This document shows positions 44,034 through 50,846 of a stretch of 64,000 nucleotides of DNA, one piece after another. The notes below the pieces were generated by a model. The model ran no database searches and had not been told where the DNA came from. It saw only the letters and a list, made by a program, of their open reading frames with translations. Source of the DNA: Algiphilus sp965216485 (GTDB taxonomy: Bacteria; Pseudomonadota; Gammaproteobacteria; Nevskiales; Nevskiaceae); NCBI RefSeq assembly GCF_965216485.1, contig NZ_OZ244162.1, forward strand, positions 992,001 through 1,056,000, written 5' to 3'. Position 1 is the first letter of the stretch. Each line of letters opens with the position of its first letter. The translations under genes and the position numbers were made by a program.

Positions 44034-45407
44034 ATGCCTTTCGTTCCTCATACTGAAAAAGATATCCAAGAGATGCTCAGCGTCATTGGCGCGCCCAGTG
44101 TGGATGCGCTGTTTGACGAAATCCCGGAGCACTTGCGCTGCAAGAAGCTCGATGCCATCCCGAGTTCCGCTCCGGAGATGGAGATCACCCGCGTCATGCA
44201 TGAGCGGGCGGCGGCGGACGGCATCGCCTTGAACTTCATCGGTGCCGGTGCCTATGAGCACCATATTCCGGCGGCCGTCTGGGAGATCACCACGCGCGGC
44301 GAGTACTACTCGGCCTACACGCCGTATCAGGCGGAGGCGAGCCAGGGCACGCTGCAGTTGTTGTACGAGTTCCAGACCATGATGTGCGAGCTGACCGGCA
44401 TGGAAATCTCCAATGCCTCGCTCTATGACGGTGCCTCCTCACTGGCCGAAGCGCTGCTGATGGCGGTGCGCAGCGTAGGCCGCAAGGCCAGCGGCCGTGT
44501 GCTGTTGCCGCGCGCGCTGCACCCGTACTACCGCCAGGTCGCGGCCAATCTGACGCACGCCCAGGGCGTCACGCTGCACGAGATGGACTTTGACGCCGAC
44601 AGCGGGGTCACGCCCGTGGACGCAGCCGAGCGCGCCGGCGTCGAGGCGCCCACCGCCGTGGTCATCAGTCAGCCCAATTTCTTCGGTGCGCTGGAAGACG
44701 TGGATGCGCTCACCGACTGGGCGCACGCCCAGGGCGCGCTGGTCATTGCCGTAGTCAATCCGACCCTGCTGGCCGTCCACCGTCCACCGTCCGAGTGGGG
44801 CAGCAAGGGTGCGGATATCGTCGTCGGCGAGGGCCAGCCGCTGGGCGCGCCGCTGTCTTCGGGCGGTCCGTACTTCGGTTTCCTCTGCTGCTCCAAGCAG
44901 TATGTCCGTCAGATGCCCGGCCGCATTGTCGGACGGACCCTCGATCTGGACGGCAAGCCGGGCTACACCCTGACTCTGCAGGCGCGCGAGCAGCACATTC
45001 GGCGCTCCAAGGCGACCTCGAACATCTGCACCAATCAGGGTCTGCTGGTCACTGCGGCCACGATCTACATGTCGCTGCTGGGGCCGGAAGGCCTGGCGCG
45101 CGTGGCCAACGCAAGCATGGCCAACACCCGCAAGCTGCGCGACGCGCTGACCGACTTGCCGGGCGTCACGGCGGCGCTGTCGGCACCCTTCTTCCACGAA
45201 ACCGTGCTGACCCTGGACCGCAAGGTCGGTCCGGTACTGGAGCGTCTCAGCGATGAAGGCATCGTTGGCGGTCTGGACATTTCCGGTATGTATCCCGAAT
45301 TGGGCAACGCCTTGCTCGTCTGCGCGACGGAGACCCGCACCGATGCGGATATCGCGCGCTACAAGCAAGCGCTCGGCGACGTCCTCGCCCGAGCCAAGGC
45401 AGCCTGA
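44034..45407 (+). CDS. gcvPA: Glycine dehydrogenase (decarboxylating) subunit 1
   Basis: This is the N-terminal half of the two-subunit P protein, 457 residues. It starts MPFVPHTEKDIQEMLSVIG and contains FIGAGAYEHHIPAAVWEI, EASQGTLQLLYEFQTMMCEL and LYDGASSLAEALLMAVR. It works with gcvPB as the PLP-dependent glycine decarboxylase. The split form is found in many bacteria and archaea, whereas enterics use one long GcvP. Confidence 0.96.
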   Translation: MPFVPHTEKDIQEMLSVIGAPSVDALFDEIPEHLRCKKLDAIPSSAPEMEITRVMHERAAADGIALNFIGAGAYEHHIPAAVWEITTRGEYYSAYTPYQAEASQGTLQLLYEFQTMMCELTGMEISNASLYDGASSLAEALLMAVRSVGRKASGRVLLPRALHPYYRQVAANLTHAQGVTLHEMDFDADSGVTPVDAAERAGVEAPTAVVISQPNFFGALEDVDALTDWAHAQGALVIAVVNPTLLAVHRPPSEWGSKGADIVVGEGQPLGAPLSSGGPYFGFLCCSKQYVRQMPGRIVGRTLDLDGKPGYTLTLQAREQHIRRSKATSNICTNQGLLVTAATIYMSLLGPEGLARVANASMANTRKLRDALTDLPGVTAALSAPFFHETVLTLDRKVGPVLERLSDEGIVGGLDISGMYPELGNALLVCATETRTDADIARYKQALGDVLARAKAA

Positions 45408-45448
45408 GGCCCGCAGGGCCATTTCCCCGATCAGGAGGGGCGCAATCT

Positions 45449-46921
45449 ATGAGCACTGAACCATTGATCTTCGAGAACAGCCGTGACGGTCGTGGCGCCA
45501 AGGCGCAGTGGCCGGCGGCGGTGGAAGGCAACGCGCTGCCGGAGGGCCTGGTGCGCCAGCGTCCGCCGCGCTTGCCGCAGACCGGCGAGCTGCAGACGGT
45601 GCGTCACTACACCCGGCTGTCGCAGAAGAACTTCTCGATCGACACCCACTTCTACCCGCTGGGTTCGTGCACGATGAAGTACAACCCGCGGGCCTGTAAC
45701 ACGCTGGCCATGCTGCCGGGCTTTCTGATGCGGCACCCGCTGGCGCCGGTCAGCCGTTCCCAGGGCGTGCTGGCCTGCCTCCACGAGCTGCAGGACATGC
45801 TGCGCCACGTGACCGGCATGCACGCCGTGTCGCTGACGCCCATGGCGGGTGCACAGGGCGAATTCACCGGCGTTGCCATGATCCGCGCTTACCACAAGGC
45901 ACGGGGCGACGAGGGGCGGACCGAGATCATCGTGCCGGACGCCGCGCACGGGACCAATCCGGCCACCGCCACCATGCTCGGCTTCAATGTGCGCGAAATC
46001 CCGACGCGGGAAGATGGCGACGTCGACTTCGAGGCGCTGAAGGAAGCCCTGGGTCCGCAGACGGCCGGCATCATGCTGACCAACCCGTCGACGCTGGGCG
46101 TCTTCGAGCGTCGCATCAAGGAGATCGCTGATCTCGTGCACGAGGCCGGCGGCTTGCTGTATTACGACGGCGCCAACCTCAACGCGATTCTTGGTAAGAC
46201 CCGCCCAGGTGACATGGGCTTCGATGTCATCCACATGAATCTGCACAAGACCTTCTCGACGCCGCACGGCGGTGGCGGGCCTGGTGCGGGTGCCGTTGGA
46301 GTGTCGGAGCGTCTGGCCCCTTTCATGCCCATCCCAGTGGTCGGCCAGGCCGATGACGGCAGCTATCGCTGGCTGGACGAGCAGGATCTGCCGCAGTCAA
46401 TCGGACGCCTGTCGACCTTCATGGGCAACGCTGGCGTGCTGCTGCGTGCCTATGTCTATGCGCGCCTGCTGGGGCGTGAAGGCATGGAGCGCGTCGCGGA
46501 ATTCGCCACGCTGAACGCTAATTACCTGATGGCGCGGATGAAGGAAAAGGGCTTCGACCTTGCCTTCGACGGTCGTCGTGCCAGCCACGAGTTCATCGTC
46601 ACACTGAAGCGCCAGAAGCAGGAGCTGACGCTGACGGCCTCGGATGTGGCCAAGCGCCTGCTGGACTACGGCTTCCACGCGCCGACGGTCTACTTCCCGC
46701 TGCTGGTGCCGGAGTGTCTGCTCATCGAGCCGACCGAAACCGAGGATCGCGAGGCGCTGGATGCCTTCGTCGAGGCCATGGCATCCATTTGGGAAGAAGC
46801 CAAGACCGACATCGAACACGTCAAGGGCGCACCCTGGGATCTGCCTGTGCGTCGTCTCGACGAGACCCGCGCGGCGCGCCAGCTCGACGTGCGCTACGAC
46901 TTCAACGGCGAAGCCGCCTGA
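45449..46921 (+). CDS. gcvPB: Glycine dehydrogenase (decarboxylating) subunit 2
   Basis: The C-terminal, PLP-binding half of the split P protein, 490 residues. The cofactor lysine is in MNLHKTFSTPHGGGGPGAG; YPLGSCTMKYNPR, AHGTNPATATMLG and YYDGANLNAILG are further conserved segments. It follows gcvPA by 41 bases with an AGGAGG-like site. A 10-bp GC hairpin lies 20 bases beyond its stop and probably marks the operon end. Confidence 0.96.
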   Translation: MSTEPLIFENSRDGRGAKAQWPAAVEGNALPEGLVRQRPPRLPQTGELQTVRHYTRLSQKNFSIDTHFYPLGSCTMKYNPRACNTLAMLPGFLMRHPLAPVSRSQGVLACLHELQDMLRHVTGMHAVSLTPMAGAQGEFTGVAMIRAYHKARGDEGRTEIIVPDAAHGTNPATATMLGFNVREIPTREDGDVDFEALKEALGPQTAGIMLTNPSTLGVFERRIKEIADLVHEAGGLLYYDGANLNAILGKTRPGDMGFDVIHMNLHKTFSTPHGGGGPGAGAVGVSERLAPFMPIPVVGQADDGSYRWLDEQDLPQSIGRLSTFMGNAGVLLRAYVYARLLGREGMERVAEFATLNANYLMARMKEKGFDLAFDGRRASHEFIVTLKRQKQELTLTASDVAKRLLDYGFHAPTVYFPLLVPECLLIEPTETEDREALDAFVEAMASIWEEAKTDIEHVKGAPWDLPVRRLDETRAARQLDVRYDFNGEAA

Positions 46922-46941
46922 AGGCCTGAGCCTTCGCGCGA

Positions 46942-46970
46942 GGTGCGCGGGTCCGCATGGCCCGCGCACC
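46942..46970 (+). terminator. GC hairpin after gcvPB
   Basis: GGTGCGCGGG/CCCGCGCACC form a perfect 10-bp stem with a nine-base loop. There is no T-run. A second, similar hairpin lies at 47124-47146. Confidence 0.5.
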
Positions 46971-47010
46971 CGCGCCAGCCCACCAGCGCACCCCCAAATT
47001 CATACCAAGC

Positions 47011-47068
47011 AAGGAGCACTACATGTCCGCACTCATCACCGGGTCTCTGGCCTACGACACGATCATGG
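47011..47068 (+). repeat. 58-bp direct repeat, copy A (duplicated RBS and start)
   Basis: Runs from the AAGGAG ribosome-binding site through 15 codons plus the next base, and is identical to 47212-47269, 201 bases downstream. The flanking bases upstream of the repeat are similar but diverged (CCCCCAAATTCAT vs ACCCCAAAATTTAT). Confidence 0.95.
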
Positions 47069-47121
47069 GCGAGGGCGGACGTGCTTTGCGGGGTGCCGGT
47101 GGCACGCCGCTGTCCGCTTGA
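47023..47121 (+). pseudogene. 32-codon truncated copy of the PfkB kinase start
   Basis: The frame begins with the same 15 residues as the kinase downstream (MSALITGSLAYDTIM), then switches to unrelated residues rich in Gly and Arg and stops at 47121. It has the same good ribosome-binding site as the real gene, so it may be translated. A strong hairpin follows the stop. It may be a duplication scar, or a leader peptide that affects the downstream kinase. Confidence 0.6.
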
Positions 47122-47123
47122 GC

Positions 47124-47146
47124 GCGCGGGCCAGGACGGCCCGCGC
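47124..47146 (+). other. GC hairpin between the truncated copy and the PfkB kinase gene
   Basis: GCGCGGGCC/GGCCCGCGC form a perfect 9-bp all-GC stem with loop AGGAC, three bases after the short frame's stop. It has no T-run. It resembles the hairpin after gcvPB and may be part of the same duplicated block. Confidence 0.5.
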
Positions 47147-47211
47147 CGGGTGACTTGGTGAGCCCTGGACGGGCGAGCCTAGTCAAACGAAGACCCCAAA
47201 ATTTATCGCCT

Positions 47212-47269
47212 AAGGAGCACTACATGTCCGCACTCATCACCGGGTCTCTGGCCTACGACACGATCATGG
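47212..47269 (+). repeat. 58-bp direct repeat, copy B (at the functional kinase start)
   Basis: Second, identical copy of 47011-47068. It supplies the ribosome-binding site and first codons of the intact kinase gene. Confidence 0.95.
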
Positions 47270-48156
47270 TCTTTCCCGGCCAGTTCAAGAACGAGATCCT
47301 GCCTGATCAGGTTCACATCCTGAACGTGGCATTTCTCGTGCCGGATATGCGGCGCGAATTCGGTGGCTGCGCCGGCAACATCGCCTTCAACCTGAAGCTG
47401 CTTGGCGGCGAAGGCAAGCCGATGGGCGCCTGCGGCAGCGACTTTGATGACTACGCCGCGTGGATGGACAAGAACGGTGTCTCGCGCGACTACGTCAAGG
47501 TCATGCCGGATCACTACACGGCGCAGGCCTACATCGTCACCGACATGGACGACAACCAGATCACGGCCTTCCACCCGGGCGCCATGAACGTCGCGCACGA
47601 GCAGAAGATCGTTACTGAGGGCGTCACCATCGGCACGGTGTCCCCGGATGGCCGCGATGCCATGATCCAGCACGCCGAGCAATTCGCCGAGGCCGACATC
47701 CCCTTCATCTTCGACCCCGGCCAGGGCCTGCCCATGTTCGACGGTGCGGCGCTCAAGACATTCATCGACCAGGCGAGCTATGTCGCCGTCAATGACTACG
47801 AATCGGAAGTCATCACCGAGCGCACCGGGCTGAGCCTGGAGCAGATCGCCGAGCGCGTCGACGGCCTTATCGTCACCCGCGGCGGCAAGGGCTCCCACAT
47901 CTTCGCCGGCGGCAAGACCTATGAGATCCCCACCTGCAAGGTGGAATCGCTGGCCGACCCGACAGGCTGCGGCGACGCCTACCGCGCCGGCATTCTGTAC
48001 GGTCTGCTCAACGACATCGACTGGGAAACCACCGGGCGCATTGCCGCACTCATGGGCGCCATCAAGATCGAGCGGCCCGGCACGCAGAACCACCGCTTCA
48101 CGCACGAGGAATTCGGCGCGCGATTCAAGCAGGAATTCGGCTACGACTGGCGCTAG
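47224..48156 (+). CDS. PfkB-family carbohydrate kinase (probable adenosine kinase)
   Basis: The 310-residue protein has the PfkB features: an N-terminal GGCAGNIAFNLKLLGGEG and the C-terminal anion-hole/catalytic motif DPTGCGDAYRAG with Asp as the base. The lid residues and FHPGAM segment resemble bacterial adenosine kinases. The variant GCGD in place of the common GAGD is seen. The likely substrate is adenosine or another nucleoside, but a sugar cannot be ruled out. ATG 47224 follows TAAGGAGCACTAC. Its 5' end is duplicated 201 bases upstream, and a rho-independent terminator follows. Confidence 0.85.
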   Translation: MSALITGSLAYDTIMVFPGQFKNEILPDQVHILNVAFLVPDMRREFGGCAGNIAFNLKLLGGEGKPMGACGSDFDDYAAWMDKNGVSRDYVKVMPDHYTAQAYIVTDMDDNQITAFHPGAMNVAHEQKIVTEGVTIGTVSPDGRDAMIQHAEQFAEADIPFIFDPGQGLPMFDGAALKTFIDQASYVAVNDYESEVITERTGLSLEQIAERVDGLIVTRGGKGSHIFAGGKTYEIPTCKVESLADPTGCGDAYRAGILYGLLNDIDWETTGRIAALMGAIKIERPGTQNHRFTHEEFGARFKQEFGYDWR

Positions 48157-48181
48157 GCATCCCGTGTGCTATCGCATCGTC

Positions 48182-48212
48182 AACGGCCGCCATCAGGGCG
48201 GCCGTTTTCGTT
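48182..48212 (+). terminator. Rho-independent terminator after the PfkB kinase gene
   Basis: AACGGCCGCC/GGCGGCCGTT form a perfect 10-bp stem with loop ATCAG, ending in TTTTCGTT, 26 bases after the stop codon. Confidence 0.8.
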
Positions 48213-48250
48213 GGGATGCAGGGCAATGAAGCGGAGCCGTCATCGGCCAC

Positions 48251-48259
48251 TGCTACACT
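48251..48259 (+). promoter_or_regulatory. Extended -10 candidate directly before lgt
   Basis: TGCTACACT carries TGn plus TACACT and ends seven bases before the lgt ATG, so transcription would begin about at the start codon. There is no ribosome-binding site in the gap, which fits a leaderless mRNA. No -35 match is visible. Confidence 0.4.
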
Positions 48260-48266
48260 GCGCGCC

Positions 48267-49070
48267 ATGCTGACTCACCCCGGATTCGACCCCGTCGCCC
48301 TGCAGATCGGCCCGCTCGCCATTCATTGGTACGGGCTGATGTATCTGCTCGGCTTTGCCGGATGCTGGTGGTTGGGCGTTGTCCAGGGCCGGCGCGCCCA
48401 CTGGCAGTGGCCAGCCGAACGCATCAGTGATCTGCTGTTCTATGTCGCCCTGGGCGTGATCCTGGGCGGCCGGATCGGCTACATCCTGTTCTACGATGTC
48501 GCCGCCTTCATGGACGATCCGCTGCGCCTGCTGCGCATCTGGGAAGGCGGCATGTCTTTCCATGGCGGGCTGCTGGGCGTGTTGGTGGCCATGTGGCTGT
48601 TCGCGCGCCGCATCGGCAGCACGCTGCCGGCGGTGGGCGACTTCGTCGTCACCCTGGTGCCCTTCGGCCTGTTGACCGGCCGCATCGGCAACTTCATCAA
48701 CGGCGAGCTGTGGGGCAAGCCCAGTGATCTGCCCTGGGCAATGGTCTTCCCCCAGGTCGACCGTGTTCCGCGGCATCCGAGCATGCTGTACGAAGCCATT
48801 CTCGAGGGCGTCGTGCTGCTGGCCATCCTGTGGTGGTTCTCGGCCAAGCCACGACCGCGTGGCATGACCAGCGGCCTGTTTCTGGTGCTCTATGCGGTGT
48901 TCCGCTCCCTGGTGGAATTCGTCCGCACCCCGGATGCACATATCGGCTATCTGGCGGGGACGTCGTGGTTCACCATGGGGATGCTGCTCTGCCTCCCGAT
49001 GTTCCTGGCGGGTGTCGGCCTGATTCTTTGGTCGTTGCGGGGCAAGCCTGCGGAACGCGGAACGGCTTGA
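48267..49070 (+). CDS. lgt: Prolipoprotein diacylglyceryl transferase
   Basis: Lgt adds diacylglycerol to the lipobox cysteine of prolipoproteins. The 267-residue membrane protein has HWYGLMYLLGF near the N-terminus, the GGRIGYILFY helix, the Lgt signature GLLTGRIGNFINGELWG and HPSMLYEAILEG. At least nine predicted lipoproteins in this window would be its substrates. ATG 48267 gives the normal N-terminus (MLTHPGFDPVALQIGPLAI). Confidence 0.96.
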   Translation: MLTHPGFDPVALQIGPLAIHWYGLMYLLGFAGCWWLGVVQGRRAHWQWPAERISDLLFYVALGVILGGRIGYILFYDVAAFMDDPLRLLRIWEGGMSFHGGLLGVLVAMWLFARRIGSTLPAVGDFVVTLVPFGLLTGRIGNFINGELWGKPSDLPWAMVFPQVDRVPRHPSMLYEAILEGVVLLAILWWFSAKPRPRGMTSGLFLVLYAVFRSLVEFVRTPDAHIGYLAGTSWFTMGMLLCLPMFLAGVGLILWSLRGKPAERGTA

Positions 49071-49117
49071 CCATCGTTCCCCCTTGCCGGTTACTCTCAT
49101 CGCGGGACTATGGCGCG

Positions 49118-49133
49118 CTGCATCGCGATGCAG
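49118..49133. promoter_or_regulatory. 16-bp perfect palindrome upstream of the outer-membrane protein gene
   Basis: CTGCATCGCGATGCAG reads the same on both strands. It lies 65 bases before the ATG at 49198 and about 20 bases after a TTACTCT sequence that could be a -10. It could be an operator for a dimeric regulator or an mRNA hairpin. Confidence 0.4.
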
Positions 49134-49197
49134 TACCGTCTCGCTGGTTGCGCCCGCAGGGGGCAGCGTTCTTGATGGACCACAGGGGGAATATCGA

Positions 49198-49866
49198 ATG
49201 ATGAAGAAGATTGCAGTGGGTGTGGCACTGGCTGTTTGGGGAAGCAGTGTTGCAGCACAGATGGTGGGTGTGGGGCGCGTAGGCGCGCTGGCGGGCGTCT
49301 ATGACTTCGACTTCGAGTTTTCGGCGGGCGGAGTGAGCGCAAACGAGAGCTCTTCCGAGCTGTCCGTGGGGCTGCTGACGGGCTATACCGTGGCCTGGGA
49401 GACTTTCTTCGCGGACCTGGCGCTCGAGTACCAGACCGTGGATGGCGATGACACCGCCGATTTCGACCGCACGGATATCCTGGTGTCGGTGGGGGCCTTC
49501 CTTCCCGCGGACTTCAGCGCTTCGATCGGCTATCGCTTCGGCTATCAGGGCGACGGTGCCTTTGATGACGATTTCTACAATGAAACCGGACCCTTCGTTG
49601 GCGTCGGCTTTCCGAGCTTCGGCGTAGGCGGTGACTGGACCGTGAGCACATCAGCCGCCGTCAACTTCACCGAACTGGAGTTCCCGAACAATGCGACCGC
49701 CGATTTCTTCGGCATCAGCGGACGGGCGGCCGTTTCGAAGCCCGGAATGCCGCACGCGTTCGGACTGCGCCTGCAGCAGTTCAGCGACGATGAAGATGGC
49801 TTTGATCTCACGGAGACCTATGGCCATCTGTTCTATCAGTACAACTTCCTGGCGATGGGCGGTTAA
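49198..49866 (+). CDS. Outer-membrane beta-barrel protein of unknown function
   Basis: The 222-residue protein has a Sec signal peptide MMKKIAVGVALAVWGSSVAA cut before QMVGVG. The mature part alternates short aromatic/hydrophobic strands and acidic turns (YDFDFEFSAGG, FADLALEYQTVDGDD, FSASIGYRFGYQGDG) and ends HLFYQYNFLAMGG, as in small outer-membrane beta-barrels of the porin-like superfamily. ACAGGGGGA precedes the ATG. A 16-bp palindrome in the leader region suggests regulation. No close family is recognised. Confidence 0.7.
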   Translation: MMKKIAVGVALAVWGSSVAAQMVGVGRVGALAGVYDFDFEFSAGGVSANESSSELSVGLLTGYTVAWETFFADLALEYQTVDGDDTADFDRTDILVSVGAFLPADFSASIGYRFGYQGDGAFDDDFYNETGPFVGVGFPSFGVGGDWTVSTSAAVNFTELEFPNNATADFFGISGRAAVSKPGMPHAFGLRLQQFSDDEDGFDLTETYGHLFYQYNFLAMGG

Positions 49867-49926
49867 TCCGCCTGGCGGCGGGCACGGTGGCGCACGCTGC
49901 CGTGTCCGCGCCCCCGGCGATCGACG

Positions 49927-50817
49927 ATGACCACGAAGAGCACCCACGTCGCGGTCCTTTTTGTCGACATCGTCGGTAGCACCAAGCTGTACCGCGATCT
50001 CGGCAACAGCCGGGCGGAGGCTCTGGTCTCGGCGGCCTTGCAACGCGCCCTTGCGACCGCGCACCGCTTCGGTGGGGAGCATGTCAAGTCCATCGGCGAC
50101 GCCATCATGTGCGTGTTTCAGGATGTCGCAGCCGTGGCCCGCGCGTGCATGGAAATGCAGTCGGATGCGTTGCGCCCACCGCTGGAGGGGGATAGCACAC
50201 GCCTCGCATTGAAAGCCGGCTTCGCGGCCGGTGAGGTCGTGCGCCGTGATGGCGACTACTTCGGGGATGCGGTCAATATCGCGGCACGCCTCGCCGACAT
50301 GGCCAAAGCTGGGCAAATCCTCACAACCGAACAGACATCGGCCGCGCTGCCCGCCGATCTTCGGCGCCTGGTGCGCATGTTCGACCACACCCCCGTCAAG
50401 GGTGTCAGCGAGGCGATTGCAGTCACCCAACTGGTGTGGGATCAGCGCAGCCATACCGAGATGTTCTCACCCGGCCACGTGGTCGGAGCGCTGCGCTTGC
50501 GGCTGCAATATGCAGATCAGGAGTGCAAGTTATCGCCGGCCGATCTGCCTTTCCTCATTGGTCGTCACGAGGAATGCCATCTGGTCGTCAGCGCGGCCTT
50601 TGCATCCCGGCAACATGTGCGCCTGGAATATCGGCGCGGCAAGTTCGTACTGGTTGATGAGAGCACCAACGGGACCTACGTGGCGCACGGAGAGGGCGAG
50701 GTGGAAATGGCCTACCTGCGCAATGAGCCTTTTGCCTTGCTCGGTCGCGGCCGTTTCTGGCTGGGCAGCCTGCCGGCGGACCAGGACAGCGAGCCTGTCC
50801 GCTTCGAGGTCGACTAG
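49927..50817 (+). CDS. Class III adenylate cyclase with C-terminal FHA domain
   Basis: Residues about 5-180 form a class III nucleotide cyclase. The metal-binding aspartates are in LFVDIVGST (Asp14) and SIGDAIM (Asp58). The purine-selecting pair Lys54 and Asp110 indicates ATP, and Asn117 and Arg121 in GDAVNIAARL are the transition-state residues. From about 205 an FHA domain follows with FLIGRHEE, SRQH and STNGTYV, all the phosphothreonine contacts. It thus makes cAMP and docks to phosphothreonine. It lies tail to tail with a Ser/Thr kinase gene 29 bases away, and an operon with cyclic-nucleotide-binding domains is nearby. It has no membrane segment. Confidence 0.9.
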   Translation: MTTKSTHVAVLFVDIVGSTKLYRDLGNSRAEALVSAALQRALATAHRFGGEHVKSIGDAIMCVFQDVAAVARACMEMQSDALRPPLEGDSTRLALKAGFAAGEVVRRDGDYFGDAVNIAARLADMAKAGQILTTEQTSAALPADLRRLVRMFDHTPVKGVSEAIAVTQLVWDQRSHTEMFSPGHVVGALRLRLQYADQECKLSPADLPFLIGRHEECHLVVSAAFASRQHVRLEYRRGKFVLVDESTNGTYVAHGEGEVEMAYLRNEPFALLGRGRFWLGSLPADQDSEPVRFEVD

Positions 50818-50846
50818 GCGGCATTGATCCGCCGTCCACCTCGCGG

